Below are positions 6,960 to 14,186 of a stretch of 17,394 nucleotides of DNA, piece after piece. Each line of letters begins with the position of its first letter. Position 1 is the stretch's first letter. This DNA is from SZUA-320 sp041612035. Its GTDB lineage: Bacteria; Gemmatimonadota; Gemmatimonadetes; Gemmatimonadales; GWC2-71-9. Under the pieces are notes generated by a model. It was given only the letters and a program-made list of their open reading frames with translations. It did not search any database and had not been told where the DNA came from. The DNA lies in NCBI GenBank assembly GCA_041612035.1, contig JBFILX010000021.1, forward strand, positions 1 to 17,394, read 5' to 3'. A program made the translations under genes and the position numbers.

Positions 6960-7886
6960 TCAGTCCTCCACGATGATCAGGTACCGCGAGTTGGCCCAGA
7001 AGTCCACGGGGGCGGTGATCTGCAGGGTCCCCTTGAACTTGTTGCCCCGCATCGTGGTGGCCTGGGTGTGGGCGACGTCGTGCCGGCTCACGATCCGGTA
7101 CTCCTTGTCCGCCTTGGGCATCGCGATCTCGGTCAGGGTCCGCCGGTCCGCCCGGGTGAACTGGGCCGGATCGAGCACCCGCGCCGGGACCAGCGTCTCC
7201 CCGGTCCGGGTGAAGACCAGGAACCGGGTGCCGCCTTCCTGGGTGACGACCCCGCGGTCCATCAGCTCCTTCTTGGTGCCGATCGCGTAGTAGACCTCGT
7301 TCTCGCGCTCCTCCATCACGCTGACCGTGTCCTCCAGCGTCCTCTTGGCCTCGGTCAGCTCGACGTTCTGCGCCATCAGGCTGCCCAGCTGGTCGGTGAG
7401 GGTCTGGATGGTGGACTTCTGCGAGGCGACCAGTCCCTCCAGCTCGGCGATGGTGGTCACGTACCCGGTGAGGACCGCGCGCAGGCTGTCGTTCCCCGCG
7501 CTGAGCGAGTCCACCCGGCGGCGGGTCGTCGCCAGCCGGGCCTCGCTGGTCCGGACCCGCGCGGTGAGCTGGCGGACCTTGGCGAGCATCTCGGCCCGCT
7601 CGTCCACCCGGCCGCCCTCGCTCCCGACCACCGGCGCCTTGGTCGCCGGGGTGGTGCGGATCGTCGCCAGCTCCGCGCTGACGTCGGTGATGAGCCTGGT
7701 GGTCTCGGTCAGCTCGATCAGGAGACTGTCCTTCGAGGCCGACACGGAGGCCAGGTTCTCCGCCTGGGTGCGGTAGTAGGCCGTGGAGTCGGCGGAGATG
7801 CGGGGCATGTCGCCGCCCCCCTGGCAGGCCAGCAGGAACGCCGGGGCCAGCAGGACGACAGCCGTGCGACGGAGGGTGCTGAACAT
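6960..7886 (-). CDS. Coiled-coil outer-membrane lipoprotein
   Basis: A 308-residue lipoprotein. The N-terminus has a basic start, a hydrophobic stretch and a lipobox LLAC with Cys21; Gln at +2 favours the outer membrane. Residues about 40-195 are heptad-like, rich in Leu, Ser, Thr, Glu and Arg, and predict a long coiled coil. The C-terminal domain (about 196-308) opens with ENEVYYAIGTKKELMDRGVV and closes with DFWANSRYLIIVED, a pattern I recall from Bacteroidetes coiled-coil lipoproteins annotated as collagen-binding (Cbp1-like) adhesins; that link is from memory. I chose the ATG at 7884-7886 because it gives the lipoprotein signal and has GAAGGA about 6 nt upstream; the frame's first ATG at 7973 adds 29 residues ahead of the signal. 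Followed closely by sixA. Confidence 0.85.
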   Translation of the reverse strand: MFSTLRRTAVVLLAPAFLLACQGGGDMPRISADSTAYYRTQAENLASVSASKDSLLIELTETTRLITDVSAELATIRTTPATKAPVVGSEGGRVDERAEMLAKVRQLTARVRTSEARLATTRRRVDSLSAGNDSLRAVLTGYVTTIAELEGLVASQKSTIQTLTDQLGSLMAQNVELTEAKRTLEDTVSVMEERENEVYYAIGTKKELMDRGVVTQEGGTRFLVFTRTGETLVPARVLDPAQFTRADRRTLTEIAMPKADKEYRIVSRHDVAHTQATTMRGNKFKGTLQITAPVDFWANSRYLIIVED

Positions 7887-8003
7887 CGAAAGTCCTTCTG
7901 CGGGTGAATGAGCAAGGTTGCGAAGTGGTAATAATCGCCAATTCACCAGCGATCGCCAAGTGTCGGTGGCCACCGTGAGCGCTTCGACTCATATTCGTAC
8001 ACC
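7887..8003. promoter_or_regulatory. Divergent region with lipoprotein and amidohydrolase promoters
   Basis: A 117-bp gap. For the lipoprotein (minus strand), TTGGCG (7959-7954), a 17-bp spacer and GATTAT (7936-7931) make a plausible promoter, giving a leader of about 35-40 nt with a GAAGGA ribosome binding site. For the amidohydrolase (plus strand), TATTCG at 7992-7997 lies 6 nt before the ATG and no Shine-Dalgarno site is present, suggesting a leaderless transcript. Confidence 0.4.
7934..7959. repeat. 8-bp direct repeat, possible operator
   Basis: ATCGCCAA occurs at 7934-7941 and again at 7952-7959, an 18-bp period (minus strand TTGGCGAT-N10-TTGGCGAT). The distal copy overlaps the candidate -35 and the proximal copy reaches the -10 of the lipoprotein promoter. 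The spacing is compatible with a dimeric regulator, but with only two copies chance is possible. Confidence 0.35.
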
Positions 8004-9315
8004 ATGACCTGGCGTATCCTCGGGGCCCTGCTGACCCTCCCGTTCGTGGCCTCCGGTGTGGCGGCGCAGTCCGCGGTGGTGACCGTGCTGCGCCCGGCCG
8101 GGGTCTTCGATGGCGTGACCGACCGGATCCACGCCGGCTGGGTGGTGGTGGTGCGGGGGAACCGGATCGAAGCGGCCGGTCCGGCGTCGTCGGTGCCGGT
8201 CCCGCCGGAGGCGGTGACCGTGGAACTGCCGGGGCTCACGCTCCTGCCGGGGCTGATCGACCTGCACAGCCACCTGCTGCTGCATCCCTATGACGAGACG
8301 CCGTGGGACGACCAGGTCCTGCGGGAGCCGCTGGCGCTCCGGGTGGCGCGCGCGGTGGTCCATGCGGAGCGGACGCTGCGCGCGGGTTTCACGACCCTCC
8401 GCGACCTGGGCACCGAGGGCGCCGGATACACGGACGTGGGGCTCAAGCGGGCCATCGAGGAGGGGATCATCCCGGGGCCCCGGCTGGTGGTCACCACGAG
8501 GGCCATCGTGGCCACGGGGAGCTATGCCCCGAGGGGGTTTGCCCCCGAGGCCTCGGCGCCGCTCCTCGGTGCGGAGGAGGCCGACGGGCTCGAGGGGGTC
8601 ACCCGGGTGACCCGCGACCAGATCGGGCGCGGGGCGGACTGGATCAAGGTGTACGCCGACTACGGGTGGGGGCCGGGCGGCGAAGCGCGGCCGACCTTCA
8701 CGCCGGAGGAGCTGCGCCGGATCGTGGAGGTGGCCGGATCCGCGGGCCGGCCCGTGGTGGCCCACGCCTCCACTCCCGAGGGGATGCGCCGTGCGGTGGA
8801 GGCCGGGGTGGCGACCATCGACCACGGGGACGGCGGCACGCCGGAGGTGTTCCGGCTGATGCGCGACCGGGGGGTGGCGCTCTGTCCCACCGTCGCGGCG
8901 GGCGACGCGGTCCTGCAGTATCGCGGCTGGCGCAAGGGCGTGGATGCCGAGCCGGCCCGCATCCGGGCCAAGCGGGCCAGCGTGCGGGCCGCGCTCGAGG
9001 CGGGGGTGGTGCTCTGCAACGGCAGCGACGCGGGGGTCTTTCCGCACGGCGACAACGCGCGCGAACTTCGCCTGCTGGTGGAGTACGGCGCCACCCCGCT
9101 GCAGGCCCTGCGGGCCGCCACCTCGGTGAACGCCGGCCTGCTCGGCTGGGGCGACCGGCTCGGCCGGGTGGCACCCGGATTCCTCGCCGACCTGGTGGCG
9201 GTCTCGGGCGACCCGCTGCGCGGCATCGCCGTACTGAAAGATGTGCATTTCGTCATGAAGAACGGGGTCGTTTTTCGGCATCCCAAGGCCTGTTGGCCCC
9301 GGCGTCCGTGTGTAG
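8004..9315 (+). CDS. Secreted metal-dependent amidohydrolase, 3' end disrupted
   Basis: An imidazolonepropionase-like/Xaa-Pro dipeptidase-type amidohydrolase with a signal peptide (residues 1-21, cleavage near VAAQ). Metal-site residues are all present: H88 and H90 in DLHSH, the candidate carboxylated K215 in DWIKVYADYG, H254 in VVAHAS, H274 in TIDHGD and D342 in NGSDAG. The family-like C-terminus ends at VMKNGVVFRHP, near 9285. No stop follows in this frame; it stays open to a TGA at 10626-10628, across the antiporter gene in another frame, with Arg/Pro/His-rich shadow sequence. If one base is surplus, for example in the T5 run near 9270, translation would end at the TAG at 9313-9315 after about 436 residues; I give that as the end. 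A mutated stop (AAG at the codon after FRHP) is an alternative. The start ATG has no ribosome binding site. Substrate unknown. Confidence 0.8.
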
Positions 9316-9345
9316 ATTCCCCCACTTCTCCTGCCGGAGTCTCTC
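9313..9345 (+). promoter_or_regulatory. Candidate promoter and ribosome binding site for the antiporter
   Basis: TAGATT at 9313-9318 resembles a -10 box, with a weak CTGTTG 17 bp upstream. GGAG at 9336-9339 lies 6 nt before a CTG codon at 9346 and is the feature that decides the unusual start. The TAG within the -10 also stops the antiporter frame, so its start must lie downstream of it. Confidence 0.4.
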
Positions 9346-10596
9346 CTGGCCTCAGGAATCCTCGCCATCGGGCTGGTCTATTTCCTCGCGCACGGCTTCA
9401 CCGCCATGTTCGCGAAGACCCGTGTGCCCGACGTGCTCTTCCTGATCGTCCTGGGGCTCGTCCTGGGGCCCACCCTGGGCATCCTGACCCCCGAGGACTT
9501 CGGCAAGATCGGGCCGGTGATGACCACCCTGGCCCTGATCGTGATCCTGTTCGACAGCGGTACCCGGCTGCAGCTGCCCGACCTCAAGGCCTCGGTGGGC
9601 GACACCCTCTCGCTCGGCCTCGCCACCTTCTTCGCGACCGCCATCCTGGCCACCCTCATCGCCCGGGGCATGACCACCCTGGACTGGCTGCCGGCCATGA
9701 TGCTCGGCACCACGGTGGGGGGCACCTCCTCGGTGGTGGTCATCCCGCTGATCCAGGCGCTCAAGGTGCGGGAGCCCTCGTCCACGGTGCTGGTGACCGA
9801 GTCGGTCCTCACCGACGTGCTCACCATCATCGGGCTGGTGGCGCTCCTGCAGGCGTACCAGCAGGGGAGCCTGGACGTGGGGCGGGTGCTGGGGAGCCTG
9901 CTGGCCGCGCTGCTGCTGGCCGCGGCGATCGGCGTGGTGGGGGCGGTGGGCTGGCTCGCGCTGCTCACCACGGTCCGGCGGTATCCGAACACGCTGAGCA
10001 CCAGCCTGGGCTTCGCCCTGGTGCTCTACGGGGTGGCCGAACTGCTGGGGTACAGCGGCCCGATCGCGGTGCTGGCGTTCGGGGTGGCCCTGGCCAACCA
10101 GGAGGACCTGCGGCTCACCCGGATCGCCTTCATCAAGGGGCAGAAGACCAGCATCAACGACGACGAGAAGGCGTTCCACGCGGAACTGGTCTTCATCTTC
10201 AAGATCTTCTTCTTCGTCTACCTGGGGCTGTCGATCATCCTGGCGCCCAAGCGACTGCTGCTGGCCGCCGCCATCACCCTGGCGGCCTACGTGGCGCGGC
10301 TCTTCCTCACCCGGGTCCTGCTGAGCCGGGAGGCGGTCTGGTCCGACGCCGCCGTGGTTTCGTACATGGTGCCCAAGGGGCTGGCCGCCGCCGTGATCGC
10401 GGGGCTCCCGCTCCAGGCCGCCGTGCCCGGGGGCGAGGTGATCCGGGACGCCGCCTACCAGGTGGTGCTCTTCAGCATCCTGGCCACGGTGGCCATGATC
10501 CCGATCGCCGAGCGGACGGTGCTCCGGCGGGGTTACAGGCGGCTGTTCGCGCGATTCAAGGCCGAGCCCCCGGCGGACGACCCCGCCGTCGCTTGA
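9346..10596 (+). CDS. Cation/proton antiporter (CPA1/NhaP-like)
   Basis: A 416-residue polytopic membrane protein of about 11-13 helices that would exchange Na+ or K+ for protons. Motifs include GPTLGILTPEDFGKIGP after helix 2, the discontinuous-helix stretch GTTVGGTSSVVVIPL (121-135), the ion-site segment TESVLTDVLT with D157 and MVPKGLAAAV (341-350), matching the PRG/PKG motif of CPA1 proteins. The classical ND pair is here TD. The first ATG is at 9406, but in-frame codons upstream encode ASGILAIGLVYFLAHGFTA, a complete first helix, with GGAG spaced 6 nt from CTG 9346; I therefore place the start at that CTG. An ATG start would remove most of helix 1. It lies in the region where the amidohydrolase frame runs on. 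The C-terminal tail is short, with no RCK or TrkA-C regulatory domain. Confidence 0.85.
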   Translation: MASGILAIGLVYFLAHGFTAMFAKTRVPDVLFLIVLGLVLGPTLGILTPEDFGKIGPVMTTLALIVILFDSGTRLQLPDLKASVGDTLSLGLATFFATAILATLIARGMTTLDWLPAMMLGTTVGGTSSVVVIPLIQALKVREPSSTVLVTESVLTDVLTIIGLVALLQAYQQGSLDVGRVLGSLLAALLLAAAIGVVGAVGWLALLTTVRRYPNTLSTSLGFALVLYGVAELLGYSGPIAVLAFGVALANQEDLRLTRIAFIKGQKTSINDDEKAFHAELVFIFKIFFFVYLGLSIILAPKRLLLAAAITLAAYVARLFLTRVLLSREAVWSDAAVVSYMVPKGLAAAVIAGLPLQAAVPGGEVIRDAAYQVVLFSILATVAMIPIAERTVLRRGYRRLFARFKAEPPADDPAVA

Positions 10597-10678
10597 CAAC
10601 CCGGTCGGGCGGGCGAGTATTCAACTGATACCGTTCCAATCCCGACCCACTCGCTCCCTCCCATCCGAGGCATCACGT
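10593..10678 (+). promoter_or_regulatory. Promoter and ribosome binding site of the TonB receptor
   Basis: A perfect -35 hexamer TTGACA occupies 10593-10598 and contains the antiporter TGA stop. TATTCA at 10618-10623 is the nearest -10-like hexamer, 19 bp away, which is long. GAGG at 10667-10670 lies 8 nt before the receptor ATG. The region is the least GC-rich of the local intergenic gaps, fitting a promoter. Confidence 0.45.
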
Positions 10679-13441
10679 ATGCGTGCACGCAGTCTGGCTT
10701 TGGCAGGCGTCCTCCTGCTGGCCCTGGGCTGGTCGGTTCCGGCCTGGGCGCAGGGGCGGATTTCAGGCACCGTCACTTCGGCTGACGGGTCCCCGATCCA
10801 GGGCGCGGTGGTCCGGGTGGTGAACGCGAGCGGTCAGCAGGCGGGCGCCGCGACCACCGGTGCCGACGGTTCCTTCGCGGTGGTCAACGTGGCGGCCGGC
10901 ACCTACAGCGTGGCGGTGAGCGCGATCGGCTACCGGCCCGGACGGACGGCCGGGGTGGTGGTGGGGGCGGGCGCGACGGTCGCCGTCAACCTGGTGCTCA
11001 CCGCGGCGGCCATCGAGCTCGACCCGGTGGTGGTGTCGGCGACCCGGCGCCAGGAGCGGGCGATCAATACCCCTGCGGCCGTGGCGGTCGTGCCCACGGC
11101 CCAGATCACCGAGCGGCCGGCCCTGACGGTCACCGACCACCTGAAATCGATTCCGGGGGTGGACATCTCCACCGGCGGGCTGGTGCAATCCAACGTGGTG
11201 GGCCGCGGCTTCAACAACATCTTCTCCGGGGCGTTGCTGACGCTCACCGATTACCGGTATGCCTCGGTGCCCTCGCTGCGGGTCAACGTCCCGGCCTTCT
11301 TCTCGATCAACAATGAGGACATCGAGCGGATCGAGATGGTGGGCGGGCCCGGGGCCGCGCTGTATGGTCCGAACTCGGCCAACGGGGTGCTGAGCATCAT
11401 CACCAAGTCGCCGATCACCTCCCCCGGCACCTCGGTCTGGCTCGATGCCGGGTTCCGGTCGGGTTCCCGCACGGCAGACGGCACCTCGCTCGACGACGCG
11501 GAGGGCCTGGCGCAGATCAGCCTCCGTCACGCCGCCGCGGTCAGTCCGCAGTTCGGGTACAAGATCTCCGGCAGCTACCTCCGCGGCACCGAGTGGCGGG
11601 GCATCGACACGGCGGAGCCCCAGACGCTGCCTGGGCGTTCCTGCACGGCGGAAACGAAGTGCCGGGATTTCACGCTGGAGAAGTACTCGTTCGACCTGCG
11701 GGCGGACTACCGACCGACCCCGGACGCCGAAATCGTCGCCGCCTACGGCCGGACCACCTCGCCCCACCTGATCGAGTACACCGGGGTCGGCGCGGCCCAG
11801 GCCGAAGGCTGGACCTACGATTTCATGCAGCTGCGGGGACGATCGGGCAAGCTCTTCGCCCAGGCGTTCATGAACCGGAGTGATGCGGGCACCGACGACG
11901 CGACGGTACGGCAGGGATCCTTCCTGCTCAGGAGCGGCGATCCGGTGTTCGACAAGTCCCGGGTGATCGGCCTGCAGGCCCAGCACGGCTTCGAGGTCGG
12001 CCGGTGGCAGGACGTCATCTACGGGGTGGACTACACCTACACCGACGCCCGGACCGGCCGCACGATCAACGGCCGGAACGAGGACGACGACAGCATCAAG
12101 GAGATCGGCGGGTACGTCAACAGCACGACGCGGCTCACCGATCAGGTCGACTTCATCGGGGCGCTCCGGGTGGACAAGCACAGCCGCCTGGAGAAGGCCG
12201 TGTTCTCCCCGCGCGCGGCGCTGGTCCTCATGCCGTCCGAGACCCAGAGCGTCCGGCTGACCTACAACCGGGCGTTCTCGACCCCGAGCAACAACAACCT
12301 GTTCCTCGACCTCGTCGTGCAGCCCCTGCCCGGCACCCCGTACAAGGTGCGGGCGCTGGGGGTCCCTCAGGCCGGGTTCACCTTCCGGGGGCACTGCGGA
12401 TCGGGCGGGGTGGACAACCTGTGCATGTGGCCCGGCCAATGGGGTGCCGGGGTTCCCAACCAGGCCCTCCCGGCCAACGCGGCCACGCTCTGGTCGGTCG
12501 CCATGAACATCGTGTCGGCGAATCCCGCGCTGGCGGCGCTCCGGCCGGTCCTGCTCGGCATTCCGGCGCCCACCACCAACGTGACCCAGCTGGCCCGTCT
12601 GGTCGGCACCAGGTTCCTGCCGATCGCGCCGACCGACGTACGGGACATCGCCACTCTGGAACCGAGCATCACCAACGCCTTCGAAGTGGGCTACAAGGGG
12701 ATCTTCCAGAACAAGTTCAGGATGGCGATCGACGTGTACTACCAGAAGAAGGAGAACTTCGTCGGACCGCTGATCGTCGAGTCGCCCAACGTGTTCATCA
12801 GCGGCCCGGCGGCTGCCGCCTACCTCACCGCCGCCCTGACCCCGGTGCTGGGCCCGGCGGCGGGGCCCACGGCGGCGCAGGTGGCGGCCGGCCTGGCCCA
12901 GATCCCCCTGGCCACCATCATCCCGGGTGACCCGCTGACCCAGTCGTCGGACCTCTTCGTGACCTACCGGAACTTCGGGTCGGTGGATCTCTGGGGGGCG
13001 GACCTGGCGATGGACTACTTCATCGACAGCCACTGGTCCGTGGCCGGCCACTACTCCCTGACCAGCGATGACTTCTTCCCGCGGAGCGAGGTGGGGGGGC
13101 CGGTGGACATCGCCCTGAACGGGAGCAAGAGCAAGGGCGGTGGGGCCGTCCGGTACCGGGACGATGACAGCGGGGTGTCGACCGAACTCCGGGGCCGGTT
13201 CGTGAAGGGGTTCCCGATCATCTCGGGCGTGTACGTGAGCCAGGCCCGGGCGGACGGCTCGCTGGAGCCGATCAACAGCTACGGCCTGCTGGACGCCCAG
13301 GTGTCCTGGAAGGTGCCGGGCGCCGCCAACTTCCGGGCCACCCTGTCGGTGGACAACGTGTTCAACAAGAACTACCAGACCTTCGTCGGCCTGCCCCAGC
13401 TGGGCCGGCTGGTGATGACCAAGCTGCAGGTCGGGTTCTGA
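10679..13441 (+). CDS. TonB-dependent outer-membrane receptor with carboxypeptidase-like N-domain
   Basis: A 920-residue TonB-dependent receptor that would import a scarce ligand across the outer membrane, powered by TonB-ExbBD. Residues 1-24 are a signal peptide (cleavage AWA/Q). Residues 27-112 form a carboxypeptidase regulatory-like beta-sandwich (GRISGTVTSADGSPIQGAVV, ending in NLVLTAA). A TonB-box-like ELDPVVVSATR follows at 113-123, then the plug (about 128-245) with the hallmark IERIEMVGGPGAALYGPNSA. The rest is the barrel, ending in the C-terminal Phe of LQVGF as expected for BamA recognition. Two Cys pairs in loops (CTAETKC and CGSGGVDNLC) may form disulfides, and an Ala/Pro-rich segment near residues 715-745 looks like a loop insertion. 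No SusD partner follows, so it is not a classical glycan SusCD locus. The ligand cannot be told; GAGG supports the start. Confidence 0.93.
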   Translation: MRARSLALAGVLLLALGWSVPAWAQGRISGTVTSADGSPIQGAVVRVVNASGQQAGAATTGADGSFAVVNVAAGTYSVAVSAIGYRPGRTAGVVVGAGATVAVNLVLTAAAIELDPVVVSATRRQERAINTPAAVAVVPTAQITERPALTVTDHLKSIPGVDISTGGLVQSNVVGRGFNNIFSGALLTLTDYRYASVPSLRVNVPAFFSINNEDIERIEMVGGPGAALYGPNSANGVLSIITKSPITSPGTSVWLDAGFRSGSRTADGTSLDDAEGLAQISLRHAAAVSPQFGYKISGSYLRGTEWRGIDTAEPQTLPGRSCTAETKCRDFTLEKYSFDLRADYRPTPDAEIVAAYGRTTSPHLIEYTGVGAAQAEGWTYDFMQLRGRSGKLFAQAFMNRSDAGTDDATVRQGSFLLRSGDPVFDKSRVIGLQAQHGFEVGRWQDVIYGVDYTYTDARTGRTINGRNEDDDSIKEIGGYVNSTTRLTDQVDFIGALRVDKHSRLEKAVFSPRAALVLMPSETQSVRLTYNRAFSTPSNNNLFLDLVVQPLPGTPYKVRALGVPQAGFTFRGHCGSGGVDNLCMWPGQWGAGVPNQALPANAATLWSVAMNIVSANPALAALRPVLLGIPAPTTNVTQLARLVGTRFLPIAPTDVRDIATLEPSITNAFEVGYKGIFQNKFRMAIDVYYQKKENFVGPLIVESPNVFISGPAAAAYLTAALTPVLGPAAGPTAAQVAAGLAQIPLATIIPGDPLTQSSDLFVTYRNFGSVDLWGADLAMDYFIDSHWSVAGHYSLTSDDFFPRSEVGGPVDIALNGSKSKGGGAVRYRDDDSGVSTELRGRFVKGFPIISGVYVSQARADGSLEPINSYGLLDAQVSWKVPGAANFRATLSVDNVFNKNYQTFVGLPQLGRLVMTKLQVGF

Positions 13442-13449
13442 TCCGGGTG

Positions 13450-13484
13450 CCCCGGGCCGGGCGCGAACAGCGCCCGGCCCGGGG
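13450..13484 (+). terminator. Perfect 15-bp GC hairpin after the TonB receptor
   Basis: The arms 13450-13464 (CCCCGGGCCGGGCGC) and 13470-13484 are exact reverse complements around a 5-nt GAACA loop; G13449 and C13485 can add a sixteenth pair. It lies 9 nt after the receptor stop. There is no T tract, only a CT-rich run, so it may act as an intrinsic-like terminator, an RNA 3'-end stabiliser, or a partial block between receptor and protease genes. Confidence 0.7.
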
Positions 13485-13520
13485 CCACTCCCTCCCTCTT
13501 CCATAGGACGTGCCCCGCCG

Positions 13521-14186
13521 GTGACCCTTCGATCGCCCAGCCTCGGCTACGTCCTGCCGTTCGCCCTCTTCCTCGTCCTGCTGGGAGTCATGCCCCTGCT
13601 GCCGGTGGGGCCGAGGGCGGACCAGGCGATCCGCCTCGTGCTGGTGGGCGGGGCCCTGCTCCTCTTCAGCCGGTCGGTGCTCGATTTCGGCGTCCGGCGC
13701 TGGGTCGGCTCGATCGGGGTCGGGGTGGGGGTCTTCGTGCTGTGGATCGCGCCCGACGTCCTGGTGCCGTCATGGCGCCAGCTGCCGATCTTCCAGCACG
13801 AGCTCATGGGGGCCACCGGGGGCGGGTTCCCGGTCGACGCCCAGTCGGACTGGGTGGCCCTCGCCCTCAGGGTCGTCCGCGCCGCGGTACTGGTCCCGAT
13901 CATCGAGGAGCTCTTCTGGCGGGGCTGGCTTCCGCGCTGGATCATCAACCCCGACTTCCGCGCGGTGCCGCTCGGGACCTACACGCCGCTGGCCTTCTGG
14001 GTGACCGCGGTGCTGTTCGCGGTGGAGCACGGGGCCTGGTGGGACGTGGGGCTCGTGGCGGGGATCGTCTACAACGGCTGGATGTGGCGCACCCGCAGCC
14101 TGGGCGACCTGATCCTGGCCCACGCCGTCACCAACGCCTGTCTCGCCGCCTACGTCATCCTGGGCGGGCACTGGCAGTACCTGTAG
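13521..14186 (+). CDS. CPBP-family membrane protease, exosortase-associated type
   Basis: A 221-residue membrane protein with about six hydrophobic segments and the CPBP/Rce1-like glutamic protease motifs: EELFWR (E129, E130, R134), a histidine in FAVEHGAWW (H170), and LAHAVTNACL (H201, N205). The stretch NPDFRAVPLGTYTPLAFW after motif 1 matches my recollection of the CAAX protease-related group TIGR03008 found beside exosortase/PEP-CTERM genes. Such proteins cleave substrates inside the membrane; their exact targets are mostly unknown. The start is the GTG at 13521; AGGA is present but 12 nt away, so the start is only moderately sure. No exosortase or PEP-CTERM protein lies in this window. 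Its 3' end overlaps the convergent permease gene by 32 bp. Confidence 0.82.
   Translation: MTLRSPSLGYVLPFALFLVLLGVMPLLPVGPRADQAIRLVLVGGALLLFSRSVLDFGVRRWVGSIGVGVGVFVLWIAPDVLVPSWRQLPIFQHELMGATGGGFPVDAQSDWVALALRVVRAAVLVPIIEELFWRGWLPRWIINPDFRAVPLGTYTPLAFWVTAVLFAVEHGAWWDVGLVAGIVYNGWMWRTRSLGDLILAHAVTNACLAAYVILGGHWQYL

Noticed and set aside
6609..7907. Plus-strand open frame of 432 codons opposite sixA and the lipoprotein
   Set aside because: It crosses two well-supported minus-strand genes, including their junction, and shows no domain.
9346..10628. Amidohydrolase tail as a real second domain overlapping the antiporter
   Set aside because: The residues after about 430 have no fold-like pattern and change with the antiporter's codons; a lost stop or an indel explains it better.
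10763..13504. Long open frame (913 codons) antisense to the TonB receptor
   Set aside because: It mirrors the receptor's codon pattern in GC-rich DNA, is rich in Arg, Gly, His and Pro and has no recognisable domain; the receptor is plainly the real gene.
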